DNA from: Nitrospinota bacterium | Lineage (GTDB): Bacteria > Nitrospinota > Nitrospinia > UBA9942 | Assembly: GCA_003489165.1 (NCBI GenBank) | Contig: DNJG01000125.1 | Coordinates: 1-33,298, forward strand | Reading direction: 5' to 3' | Length of the DNA: 33,298 nucleotides | In this document: positions 5,084 through 12,115 of the stretch, piece by piece | Numbering within the stretch: the stretch's first letter is position 1 | How the letters are laid out: each line of letters starts with the position of its first letter | Program-made: the position numbers and the translations under genes | The notes under the pieces: generated by a model | Database searches by the model: none | The model's input: the letters and a program-made list of their open reading frames with translations, nothing else | What the model was told of the DNA's origin: nothing

Positions 5084-5561
5084 GGCAATAATTGGTGTGA
5101 TTGTCTTTATGTTGGTTTCTCTTTCTATAATTCAAATCGGGATATATCAAGGAAGAAAGTTAGAGAGAGAGGAGATTAAAAGGGAGAATCAGAGGACAAT
5201 TAATTATTTTAACGACAGGATTCAAAAGCTGCAAAACGAGGTTGAAGAAAAGGGAAAACTTCTACAGAAAAAGAAAGGAGTCTTTATCGCCACCGCCTAT
5301 TGCAATTCTCCTGTGTGCATCAATGTCCCAAAATGGAGAGATGGTAAGACTGCAACAGGGACAGATGCAAGGATAGGTGTAATAGCAGTTGATCCTGCTG
5401 TGATACCTCTTGGCTCTACCGTATATATTAAAGGTATGGGATATTTTAAGGCAGAGGACACAGGGGGAGCTATCCGAGGTAACAGAATTGACATTTTTAT
5501 GGGTGATTATAAAAAGGCAAAAGAATTTGGAAGGAAGAAAGTTGAGGTAATAATTTTATGA
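5067..5561 (+). CDS. Membrane-anchored 3D-domain protein (peptidoglycan-active)
   Basis: I chose ATG 5067 because AAGGAGGG lies 3 nt upstream; a TTG at 5019 would add 16 residues. The 164-residue protein has an N-terminal transmembrane helix (residues about 8-30, IIGVIVFMLVSLSIIQIG), a charged coiled coil (about 33-70) and a C-terminal double-psi beta-barrel 3D domain. The domain's three Asp are visible: AVDPAVIPLGS, AEDTGG and NRIDIF. 3D domains occur in lytic transglycosylases and Rpf/YocH-type cell-wall enzymes. The start-stop overlap with the radical SAM gene places it in the early operon, not the lysis cassette. It could be a signal-anchored muralytic enzyme or act on the wall during entry or lysogeny. 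Confidence 0.8.
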   Translation: MTRTDKAIIGVIVFMLVSLSIIQIGIYQGRKLEREEIKRENQRTINYFNDRIQKLQNEVEEKGKLLQKKKGVFIATAYCNSPVCINVPKWRDGKTATGTDARIGVIAVDPAVIPLGSTVYIKGMGYFKAEDTGGAIRGNRIDIFMGDYKKAKEFGRKKVEVIIL

Positions 5562-6277
5562 GTGTAATTTACGAACCTAAAGGGAAGGCGAGAGAATATT
5601 GTGAGTTGGCGGTTAATTTGTATAAGGGATGTAATTATGGGTGTTCTTATTGTTATGTTCCTGCCGCAACTTTTCAGTTAAGAGATAAATTTCTCCTGAC
5701 ATTCCCAAAGGAGAATATTATAGAGCGTTTGAAATTAGAAGCCCCTAAATATGCAGGCAGAGAAGTTTTTTTGAGCTTTTCCCACGACCCCTACTTATTT
5801 ATTGATTCTGTATATTTATTGACACGAAAGGCAATAGAAATATTATATAAATTTTTTATCACCGTAAGAATACTTTCAAAAGCGGGAAAAAGGAGTATGA
5901 GGGATTTTGATTTATTATCGGCAAATCCGCATCTAAGCTGGTATGGGGCAACTTTGACTTTTTTAAATGAAAAAGAATCTCAGAAATATGAGCCTTTTGC
6001 TGCTCCACCGTTGGATAGAATGGCAGCACTTAGTATTGCACATGGCAAAGGTATAAGAACATGGGTAAGTCTTGAGCCTGTTATCAATCCAGAGCAATCT
6101 TTAAACATAATCAAAGTTACTTATGATTTTGTTGATGAATATAAAATTGGTAAATGGAATTATGACACAAGGGGGGATGAGATTGATTGGAGAGACTTTG
6201 GATTAAAGGCAATTGAGCTATGCAAAAAATATAAAAAGAAATTCTATATTAAAAAAGATTTAGCGAAATTTCTATGA
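5558..6277 (+). CDS. Radical SAM protein, spore-photolyase-like
   Basis: A 239-residue radical SAM enzyme. The cluster-binding motif is Cys25-x3-Cys29-x2-Cys32 (CNYGCSYCYV), with the typical lead-in YEPKGKAREYCELAVNLYKG. Downstream are FLSFSHDPY, KAGKRSMRDFDLL and VSLEPVINPEQS, as in SPL/SplB-like proteins often carried by phages. The [4Fe-4S] cluster would cleave S-adenosylmethionine to make a radical. The substrate is unknown: DNA lesion or modified base chemistry is possible, but it is shorter than typical spore photoproduct lyases. It overlaps the 3D gene by ATGA. A truncated second copy lies at 13186. Confidence 0.85.
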   Translation: MSVIYEPKGKAREYCELAVNLYKGCNYGCSYCYVPAATFQLRDKFLLTFPKENIIERLKLEAPKYAGREVFLSFSHDPYLFIDSVYLLTRKAIEILYKFFITVRILSKAGKRSMRDFDLLSANPHLSWYGATLTFLNEKESQKYEPFAAPPLDRMAALSIAHGKGIRTWVSLEPVINPEQSLNIIKVTYDFVDEYKIGKWNYDTRGDEIDWRDFGLKAIELCKKYKKKFYIKKDLAKFL

Positions 6278-6314
6278 AAATAAATTTAATGAGATAAGAA
6301 ATAATTTTACAGTT

Positions 6315-6458
6315 ATGTTAAGCGGTTGGATACCTACTTTTAATAATTTAAAAAGTCTATATTTAAAATCAGATGGCGATTGGGCAAAAACTCCTATCCT
6401 CAACGCAAAAGAATTGCAAATCAAAGAGGCATGGAAAGGAGGTATATATGAGAATTAA
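6315..6458 (+). CDS. Possible small protein in gap after radical SAM gene
   Basis: A 47-codon ORF (MLSGWIPTFNNLKSLYLKSD...) that ends in overlap with the start of the next gene. Composition looks translated (Trp, Asn, Lys balanced, no runs), and the overlap is typical of this operon. No good ribosome site is visible, so it may be the remaining 3' part of a longer gene. No family recognised. Confidence 0.35.
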   Translation: MLSGWIPTFNNLKSLYLKSDGDWAKTPILNAKELQIKEAWKGGIYEN

Positions 6459-6912
6459 GAAGATTAAGGTCTCGGATGAGAAGGTGAAAATTGATTATGA
6501 AGTGTTGGAAGGCGACAAAATTAAAGAGGAATATTCACTGACCTCTATAGATAAGCCTCTGCCTTCATTCTCCACAGCCTTGCAGGGTCTTGCCCAGAGT
6601 GTTGTAGATATATGCGAATTGCCTGAGCAGGATGACAATTATATTATCGTTACCGGTGTTAGTTTTTCCCACGGTGGAGAAAAACAAATAATGGGAGCAG
6701 TTATTTCCGCCCAGAAAAAACTTAAAAAGACAGACGCTCCATTAATTTTGAATACCCCGCACAAAATAGCGGATTTCTATGGCGAAACTGGAAGCAAGCA
6801 GCAGCTTCTTGATGATGACACGATAGGGCAATTATATAGTGTCATTGAAGAGGCGGAAAAATATATAGCTGGTGAAAGGCAACAGGTAGATTTTTTTAAA
6901 ACGGCAGCGTGA
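6448..6912 (+). CDS. Conserved phage protein of unknown function
   Basis: Start chosen at ATG 6448, which has AAAGGAGG 5 nt upstream; the frame is open from an ATG at 6373. The 154-residue product starts with a beta-rich segment (KIKVSDEKVKIDYEV) followed by FSTALQGLAQSVVDIC. It then has the motif IIVTGVSFSHGGEKQIMGAVISAQKKL and LILNTPHKI, and finally an acidic helical tail. I have the impression of this pattern from early regions of other phages, without known function. The next gene overlaps by GTGA. A role in recombination or replication is suggested only by location. Confidence 0.7.
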   Translation: MRIKKIKVSDEKVKIDYEVLEGDKIKEEYSLTSIDKPLPSFSTALQGLAQSVVDICELPEQDDNYIIVTGVSFSHGGEKQIMGAVISAQKKLKKTDAPLILNTPHKIADFYGETGSKQQLLDDDTIGQLYSVIEEAEKYIAGERQQVDFFKTAA

Positions 6913-7094
6913 ATATAAACATGATTTTCATTGTAATAGATAGATGTGTTGAATGTGGCGACAAGGTGGATAGAAAGAATCTTATCTTGGGATTGTGTGA
7001 GGGATGTCAGATTGAACAATTCTTTGATATAGAATTTGGTGAGCGCTTGTCACAAGGATTTGTGATGGAGTATGAACGACTGAAAAAATACTGA
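6909..7094 (+). CDS. Small zinc-ribbon-like protein
   Basis: A 61-residue protein starting at GTG 6909 in a GTGA overlap; ATG 6921 (MIFIVIDRC) is an alternative start. It carries two CxxC knuckles, CVECGD and CEGCQ, spaced by about 16 residues, which fits a small zinc ribbon. The rest is an acidic helix. Likely nucleic-acid or protein binding; function unknown. Confidence 0.65.
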   Translation: MNINMIFIVIDRCVECGDKVDRKNLILGLCEGCQIEQFFDIEFGERLSQGFVMEYERLKKY

Positions 7095-7121
7095 AATTCA
7101 GATGGAAAATAGTGGGAAACT

Positions 7122-7766
7122 ATGGACTTTAAAATTGAATTAAAAGGATTGGAAGAGACTAAGAAGATATTAAATGTGAAACAATACCAGAAGGCTGTAA
7201 CCTTCTCCCTGAATCGTGTTATTAAGTCAGGGAGGACAGAGGCGTCAGAGCAAATCAGAAAAGGCGAAAAGCCCTTCACCCTTTCAAAATCCGATGTAGA
7301 TAGAAAAATGAATGTCAGATTACCTAATCCATATGAAGCAGTCCTGAAAATTACAAGTGAGCCATGGATTCTATCATATTTCAAACCCCGGCAAATTATA
7401 GGCGGAATAAAGTCTGCTATCAAACGCACAAAGAAGAAAGGGTTTGAGCTTATCAAAGGAACAGGGAGAAAGAATAGCGGAGGGGTCAGTATAGAAATAG
7501 TAAAAGGCAGGAGAGTAACCCTAAAGCATGCCTTCATTGTCACCGGCAAAGGCGGAACACCTTTAGTTTTTTGGAGAAAGAAAGGCGACAAGAGTTCAAT
7601 CACAGGTAAAGATAAACTCGTAGCCTTAAAGGTTTACTCCTTGCCATCTATGTTTAAGAAGCCCGCTGTAATAGGGAAAGTAATAGATAAAATAAAGACA
7701 CAATGGGAGAAGGAGATTACAAGTGCAATCAATAGAATTACATCAGGCAAATGGAATGCCGATTAA
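7122..7766 (+). CDS. Minor tail protein Z-like, displaced in early region
   Basis: This 214-residue protein matches the pattern of phage minor tail protein Z / tail completion proteins. It has LKGLEETKKIL, then a helix AVTFSLNRVIKSGRTEASEQI, and GEKPFTLSKSDVDRKMNVR. The later parts are basic and beta-rich, with HAFIVTGKGGTPLVFWRKKG. In lambda-like phages Z lies between the head-tail joining and tail tube genes. Here it sits among early genes, about 15 kb from the tail genes. It may have moved by recombination, may be expressed early, or may have another role. Upstream spacing shows no strong ribosome site. Confidence 0.7.
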   Translation: MDFKIELKGLEETKKILNVKQYQKAVTFSLNRVIKSGRTEASEQIRKGEKPFTLSKSDVDRKMNVRLPNPYEAVLKITSEPWILSYFKPRQIIGGIKSAIKRTKKKGFELIKGTGRKNSGGVSIEIVKGRRVTLKHAFIVTGKGGTPLVFWRKKGDKSSITGKDKLVALKVYSLPSMFKKPAVIGKVIDKIKTQWEKEITSAINRITSGKWNAD

Positions 7767-7869
7767 TAGATTAGAGGGATATTACCATTATGTTTTTAAA
7801 TTTCATGGGTCCTTCCAGAGCCAAATGGCTTACGGCTGTGCAGAGCGGCAGGAATTGATTACGGATTAA
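7756..7869 (+). CDS. Small hypothetical protein
   Basis: A 37-residue ORF overlapping the end of the Z-like gene in another frame: MPINRLEGYYHYVFKF, then HGSFQSQMAYGCAERQELITD. The aromatic and polar composition looks genuinely coding, and the gap is otherwise empty. Family not recognised; the ribosome site is weak, so coupling to the Z-like gene would be needed. Confidence 0.5.
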   Translation: MPINRLEGYYHYVFKFHGSFQSQMAYGCAERQELITD

Positions 7870-7889
7870 AATTTTTTAGGGGTGAAAAT

Positions 7890-8390
7890 TTGGAGATAAT
7901 AAATACTGTAGAAAAGACAGAAGGTTGTAAGATTTTAAATGCAGACACTTCTCTCTCATTAAACTCTATAAATCAAGAGGAACATGGGATAAGTGTTAAG
8001 GGGTTTGCTATTAAGGAACTCTTTGAATCCTTTAATGTAGGTTTTCTGAATGAGGAGATTTGCAGGGAATGGATTTTAAAGCGATTGCACCCTAATATAA
8101 TTAAATGTCCTGCTTGTGATTCAATTATAGTAGATGTAATAACTTTGAATAATTTTTGGAGCCTCAAAAGATGTAGATGTAAGCAATGTAAAAAATGGTT
8201 CTCAGCTAAGGTGGGGACAATTTTTGACAATGGGCAGCTGACAATGAGTGAAATAGGGATGCTTGCTATCTTTTTATATTTGAAGGTTCCACATAAAGTT
8301 ATTGCAGAAAAATTAAATATGCATCCAGTTTCTATCGGCATGTGGGAAAAGAAATTTAAGATGTTTGGAAGTTTAAAGGAGGTCATTTGA
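7890..8390 (+). CDS. InsA/IS1595-like zinc ribbon plus HTH protein
   Basis: The protein starts at TTG 7890 with AGGGGTG upstream. After a polar N-terminus, residues about 60-110 form a zinc ribbon: CPACDS then CRCKQCKKWFSAKVGTIFD. This pattern is typical of the N-terminal domain of IS1/IS1595-type transposases. A predicted HTH follows (MSEIGMLAIFLYLKVPHKVIAEKLNMHPVSIGMWEKKF). No DDE catalytic domain follows, so it is not a transposase. A DNA-binding phage regulator is most likely. The stop is immediately followed by the next ATG. Confidence 0.7.
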   Translation: MEIINTVEKTEGCKILNADTSLSLNSINQEEHGISVKGFAIKELFESFNVGFLNEEICREWILKRLHPNIIKCPACDSIIVDVITLNNFWSLKRCRCKQCKKWFSAKVGTIFDNGQLTMSEIGMLAIFLYLKVPHKVIAEKLNMHPVSIGMWEKKFKMFGSLKEVI

Positions 8391-8981
8391 ATGAAAGAGC
8401 GGCCGATTATATTTAGTAGTGAAATGGTAAGGGCAACTCTTGAAGGCAGGAAGATGCAGACCAGACGAGTTATAAAACCACAGCCAGCAATTAAACCAAG
8501 AGTTTTTAAAAATGAGGATGGAGTTTTTTATTCATTGATGGATAAATGTGTATATCAAAAAAGTCCTTTTGGAACAATCGGAGATAGATTGTGGGTGAGG
8601 GAGACATGGTTTGAATGGGTGAAAAATAATTCTGAACAATTACCATACCTGTATAAAGCCACAATACCCTCGGATGACCTTGAAATTTTAAGACAATCAG
8701 GACATGCGTTTAAATGGAAACCCTCTCTCTTCATGCCACGCTGGGCTTCACGGATAAGCCTTGAGATTATTAATATCAGGGTTGAGAGGGTGCAGGAGAT
8801 AACAGAGAGAGATGCACGAGATGAAGGAGTTGAACATCCCAATATAGCTGTATCTCCTCCATCCACTTATTCTGACTATAAACATAATTTTAAATTGCTG
8901 TGGGACTCCATCAATGCCAAGCGTGGCTACGGATGGGATGCAAACCCTTGGGTGTGGGTGATTGAATTTAAAAAATTATGA
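8391..8981 (+). CDS. ASCH-like phage protein
   Basis: A 196-residue protein with the opening PIIFSSEMVRATLEGRKMQTRRVIKPQP, a hallmark of phage proteins with an ASCH-like (PUA-type barrel) fold. Further motifs are GDRLWVRETW, KWKPSLFMPRWASRI and the end GYGWDANPWVWVIEF. These proteins are widespread in phage early regions. The fold suggests binding to RNA or modified nucleotides, but the function is not known. It overlaps the next gene by ATGA. Confidence 0.8.
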   Translation: MKERPIIFSSEMVRATLEGRKMQTRRVIKPQPAIKPRVFKNEDGVFYSLMDKCVYQKSPFGTIGDRLWVRETWFEWVKNNSEQLPYLYKATIPSDDLEILRQSGHAFKWKPSLFMPRWASRISLEIINIRVERVQEITERDARDEGVEHPNIAVSPPSTYSDYKHNFKLLWDSINAKRGYGWDANPWVWVIEFKKL

Positions 8982-9418
8982 CAGTTGAACAGGCGGTGAT
9001 GAGGGCAATAATTGAGTGTGTGAAGAGGGGAGAGCATAAAATTAAAATCAGTGAGGTAGAGTGCGCTCATCCTATACATCAATTATCCGGCAGGGTAAGG
9101 CTCAGGGAACTGCGAAAGAGGGGTTTGGTGGATTACAAGTATCACGAAGAAGATAACACTTATTTGATTTATTCAAGTTTGACGGAGTTAGAAAATTCGT
9201 GGGAGGTATTAATAGGTAAGAAGTCTTTTAAAAAAAGTGTAAATGTGTGGCCTACGACTGCCCCTATTCAAAAGCCTGTCCCAATTCAATCGGCTCAAGT
9301 AAAAAAGGATAAAGAAATGACGATTGATGTTTTAAGTGATAATGAAAGGGCGGAAATGCTTGATAATATACGAAAATTCAAAGAGCAACTGAAAGCTGGA
9401 AAAGGTGTCGCCTGTTAA
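8978..9418 (+). CDS. Putative winged-helix protein
   Basis: A 146-residue protein. The first 70 residues look like a winged helix: VEQAVMRAIIECVKRGEHKIKISEVE, then HQLSGRVRLRELRKRGLVDYKYHEEDNTYLIYS. The rest is a Pro/Lys-rich linker and a short helix. Such proteins in phage replication modules bind DNA. It overlaps the ASCH-like gene and precedes the replication gene. The family is inferred from the predicted fold only. Confidence 0.6.
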   Translation: MTVEQAVMRAIIECVKRGEHKIKISEVECAHPIHQLSGRVRLRELRKRGLVDYKYHEEDNTYLIYSSLTELENSWEVLIGKKSFKKSVNVWPTTAPIQKPVPIQSAQVKKDKEMTIDVLSDNERAEMLDNIRKFKEQLKAGKGVAC

Positions 9419-9437
9419 ATTCTAAAAGGGATTGAAT

Positions 9438-10358
9438 ATGTCTAAAAGATTCACTGATACTGAAAAATATAAAAAGAAATTTATAAGAGAATTGCCTGGA
9501 GCTTATAAATTATTTTGGGATTACCTTTATCATGATTGTAGTTTTGCAGGTATTTGGTATGTGGATTTTGAAGTTGCTCAGATAAGAATAGGAAAGGACA
9601 TGCTTATAGATAAAGAAGAAGCTATTAAATTATTTAATAAAGATGAGGAACGAATTATCATTCTTAATGGAGGAAGTAAGTGGTTCATAAAAGCATTTAT
9701 TCTATTTCAGTATGGAGAACTTAATTCTAATAATAAACTACACTTAGGGGTTTCAAGAGAGTTAGAAAAAGAAGGGGTATTTATACCCCTTAAATACCCC
9801 TTTGAAGGGGCTAAGGATAAGGATAAGGATAAGGATAAGGATAAGGATAAAGATAAGGAAAAAGAAAGGGAGGGGATGCAAGGGGAGGGAAACGAAAAAG
9901 AGGAAGTTCTGGGCAAGCTACCAGAAAAAAAAATAGCAAGCAAAATAGAGTCAGAAAATTCAGGGCTTAGTAATGGCAATAACCCTCTTACAAGCCCAAA
10001 AGAGCTTTTTGAACTCTGGAATAAATATGCTTCGCACTCTAATCTCATTAGTGCCAGAGAGTTAGGTAAACAGAGACAGGCAAAATGCAACTCGCGTTTA
10101 GCTGAACGCCCTCTTGAAAAATGGGAAGAAGTCTTTAGCCTTTGTGCAAGGACACCATTTTTGAATGGCGAAAACGCAAGCGGGTGGAGAGCCTCTTTTG
10201 ACTGGATTATTGCCAACTCCGACAATGCGGTTAAGGTGCTGGAAGGGAAGTATGATAAAACAAAACAGCGGCAAATGGGGACTTCTAAAACTGCCGGCAA
10301 CTGGGCTTTGCTTGAGCAGAGGAAAAAGGAAAGGGAGAAGGCTGAAATCCAAGTATGA
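9438..10358 (+). CDS. Phage replication initiator (O-like replisome organiser)
   Basis: Start chosen at ATG 9438 (AAAAGGG upstream); a TTG lies 6 nt earlier. The 306-residue protein has an N-terminal region (DTEKYKKKFIRELPGAYKLFWDYLYHDC) like the phage replisome organiser/winged-helix family, and a linker of repeated Lys-Asp (about 125-140). Its C-terminal domain FLNGENASGWRASFDWIIANSDNAVKVLEGKY is common in phage replication proteins. It would bind the phage origin and recruit the helicase loader encoded next (ATGA overlap). The Lys-Asp linker is encoded by AAGGAT tandem repeats, and an inverted repeat lies just upstream inside the gene, a possible origin as in lambda O. Confidence 0.75.
   Translation: MSKRFTDTEKYKKKFIRELPGAYKLFWDYLYHDCSFAGIWYVDFEVAQIRIGKDMLIDKEEAIKLFNKDEERIIILNGGSKWFIKAFILFQYGELNSNNKLHLGVSRELEKEGVFIPLKYPFEGAKDKDKDKDKDKDKDKEKEREGMQGEGNEKEEVLGKLPEKKIASKIESENSGLSNGNNPLTSPKELFELWNKYASHSNLISARELGKQRQAKCNSRLAERPLEKWEEVFSLCARTPFLNGENASGWRASFDWIIANSDNAVKVLEGKYDKTKQRQMGTSKTAGNWALLEQRKKEREKAEIQV
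9774..9860 (+). repeat. Inverted repeat plus AAGGAT tandem repeats, candidate origin
   Basis: GGGGTAT (9774-9780) and ATACCCC (9783-9789) form a hairpin. From 9813 to 9848 there are six exact AAGGAT hexamers, then two variants (AAAGAT, AAGGAA) to 9860. In frame they encode repeated Lys-Asp. Iterons inside the initiator gene are typical of lambda-like origins, but a simple coding microsatellite is an alternative. Confidence 0.5.
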
Positions 10359-10942
10359 CTGAAAACGACAGAACCCAGTTTGAGAGTATTTTGACTGCGA
10401 TTGCCGAGATTTTTGACAAGCAGTTATCGGGCAATCAGCTTGATTTATATTTTCTTGCCTTGCAAGATTTGACTCTTGAGCAATTTAAAAAGGCAGGTAA
10501 TATTATTATTCAAACAGCTCGCTTTTTTCCTAAACCTGTGGATTTTAGGGAGGCGGTAAAAGGAACGGTTTTAGACAAAACTACTCAAGCAGTTTTGCAG
10601 CTTGAAAACGCTGTTAGAAGGCATGGTTATTATACTTCTGTGGTTTTTGAGGATAGGCTTATTCACGCCTGTATTGAAGCCCTTGGAGGGTGGCAAGAAA
10701 TCTATCAGGATTGGGGTTATGAAAAATGGATTTGGGTTAGAAAAGATTTTGAAAAACACTATGAATATTTTTTGAAATATCCGCCCTCAAATATTCCCGA
10801 AAAACTTATAGGATTTCACGAGCAAAATAACAGTTCAAGAGGTTATCTTGATGACATTCCTAAACCTGTCTTAGTAGGGGATGGCAGCCGAAAAGAAATT
10901 GCTGATGGTGGGAAAAAACAGGTTGCAGGGGCTATTACATGA
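10355..10942 (+). CDS. Putative helicase loader / replication accessory protein
   Basis: A 195-residue protein overlapping the initiator by ATGA. Residues about 5-70 (FESILTAIAEIFDKQLSGNQLDLYFLALQDLTLEQFKKAG...ARFFPKPVDF) resemble the N-terminal domain of phage helicase loaders/inhibitors such as G39P-type proteins and the DUF6475 group. The second half (HACIEALGGWQEIYQDWG...WVRKDFEKHYEYFLKY) fits the same group. Partners would be the initiator and the host replicative helicase. There is no Walker motif, so it would not act as a DnaC-like ATPase. Confidence 0.65.
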   Translation: MTENDRTQFESILTAIAEIFDKQLSGNQLDLYFLALQDLTLEQFKKAGNIIIQTARFFPKPVDFREAVKGTVLDKTTQAVLQLENAVRRHGYYTSVVFEDRLIHACIEALGGWQEIYQDWGYEKWIWVRKDFEKHYEYFLKYPPSNIPEKLIGFHEQNNSSRGYLDDIPKPVLVGDGSRKEIADGGKKQVAGAIT

Positions 10943-11514
10943 AATATCCATTTATTAAAGAGCAAGACGAGATGATTATGAGGACATATAGGGAGATTCA
11001 GCCTGATGCTGGCAGAAGTCCTGTTGTTAGGCTTCTTGCTGATAAGTTGAAATTTCCTCGCTGGGTTATAAGTCGAAGGGCGAGGGATATAGGGGCGTAT
11101 GAGCCGAGGCTAAAAGAGCCTGTCTGGTCCGAAAAAGAATTAAAAATATTGGAACGGAACGCACACCATCACCCTGAAACGATTCGAAGGCATCTTAAAA
11201 AATCAGGTTTCATACGATCAATTACGGGCATCATTATAAAACGCAAGAGAATGAGATTTTTAAAAGGGATGGATGGGCAAAGTGTGACAAAATTGGCAAT
11301 GTGTTTTGGAGTAGATGTTCATTCGGTCAGCAGATGGATTAAAGAGGGTCTTCTTAAGGCACAGATGAGGGGGACACAGAGGACAGAGCGACAGGGCGGA
11401 GATATATATTATATCAGGGACCAATGGATTAGAGATTTCATCAAAGAGAATATCGGGCTTATAGATATTCGCAAGGTGGATAAGTTCTGGTTTGTTGATG
11501 TGATGAGTTTATAA
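10939..11514 (+). CDS. HTH DNA-binding protein, possible phage regulator
   Basis: A 191-residue basic protein coupled to the helicase-loader gene by ATGA. It appears to hold two or three DNA-binding regions. The first is near residues 5-50 (RTYREIQPDAGRSPVVRLLADKLKFPRWVISRRARDIG). The second is Myb-like (VWSEKELKILERNAHHHPETIRRHL). The third is a MerR/excisionase-like segment (VTKLAMCFGVDVHSVSRWIKEGLLKAQ). A late-gene activator or origin-associated protein is possible, but the sequence does not identify one. Confidence 0.65.
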   Translation: MKYPFIKEQDEMIMRTYREIQPDAGRSPVVRLLADKLKFPRWVISRRARDIGAYEPRLKEPVWSEKELKILERNAHHHPETIRRHLKKSGFIRSITGIIIKRKRMRFLKGMDGQSVTKLAMCFGVDVHSVSRWIKEGLLKAQMRGTQRTERQGGDIYYIRDQWIRDFIKENIGLIDIRKVDKFWFVDVMSL

Positions 11515-11520
11515 TTACAA

Positions 11521-11546
11521 ACCCTTCGGCATGCTCAGGGTGACAG
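11521..11546. repeat. REP-like intergenic hairpin
   Basis: ACCCTTCGGCATGCTCAGGGT forms a short hairpin (ACCCT/AGGGT) followed by GACAG. Very similar CCTTCGGC...GCTCAGGGTGAC sequences are dispersed intergenic repeats in many bacterial genomes. It lies between two early genes in an otherwise empty 50-bp gap. Confidence 0.55.
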
Positions 11547-11565
11547 CACAAGGGAAAAAAATACA

Positions 11566-11790
11566 ATGACAATTACATTGGAAGAAAAAGTTGAGGCGAT
11601 TTTAAAACACTTACAGAGGACGGCTGTTGAAAGGTGTCTGGATGATGGGAAAAGGGTGGTTCGGTTAGTGGAGCCAAGCTGCTCAAATTGTAAGAAATTT
11701 ATTAATCGGGGCGGGGAGTGCGAGGGTGACGGTCATATTCTTTATCCCGGCTGTGATAAATGGATATATGAAGAAAGTAATAGGAAATGA
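11566..11790 (+). CDS. Small Cys-rich protein
   Basis: A 74-residue protein with a helical N-terminus (MTITLEEKVEAILKHLQRTAVERCL) and a C-terminal Cys region, CSNCKKF...GECEG...YPGCDKW, giving four Cys plus nearby aromatic residues. A small metal-binding phage protein is likely. It precedes the ParB-methyltransferase gene by 20 bp. No specific family recognised. Confidence 0.6.
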   Translation: MTITLEEKVEAILKHLQRTAVERCLDDGKRVVRLVEPSCSNCKKFINRGGECEGDGHILYPGCDKWIYEESNRK

Positions 11791-11809
11791 GAAAGGAGAA
11801 TAAAAAACA

Positions 11810-11974
11810 ATGGAACTCACGGACATAAAGTCAGCGGGATATAATCCCCGCACAATCACAGACGAACAATTAAAGATGCTCAATAAATCCCTGCAAACAT
11901 TCGGGGATTTATCCGGTATAGTCTATAACCGCAGAACAGGCAATCTTGTGGGCGGACATCAGCGGCTTAAATGA
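11810..11974 (+). pseudogene. ParB-like N-terminal part of DNA methyltransferase, cut by TGA
   Basis: The reading starts at ATG 11810 with AAAGGAGA upstream and encodes a ParB/sulfiredoxin-like N-terminus: LTDIKSAGYNPRTITDEQLK, then SLQTFGDLSGIVYNRRTGNLVGGHQR. An in-frame TGA at 11972-11974 stops it after 54 residues. Beyond the TGA the same frame stays coding without interruption through to 13195. ParB-methyltransferase fusions are common in phages, so this is one gene with a nonsense mutation, or, less likely, TGA read-through. Confidence 0.75.
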
Positions 11975-12115
11975 CTGCCTACAGATGCAAAGATTAAAAA
12001 GAAAGAACTCAAAGAGAAAACAAAGACCGGCACAGTTGCACAGGGCTTTGTAATTTTTGATGGCGGAGAGAAACACACATATAGAGAGGTTGACTGGGAT
12101 GAGGCAACCGAGAAG

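Noticed and set aside
7890..8390. Insertion sequence based on the transposase-like zinc ribbon
   Set aside because: No DDE domain, terminal inverted repeats or target duplication was found around it.
9707..10300. 197-codon minus-strand frame opposite the replication gene
   Set aside because: Its Leu-Ser repeats are the antisense of the AAGGAT repeat; it has no ribosome site or family match.
11972..11974. Selenocysteine or recoded TGA in the ParB-methyltransferase gene
   Set aside because: No nearby hairpin typical of a bacterial SECIS was seen, and TGA serves as a normal stop in many neighbouring ATGA overlaps.
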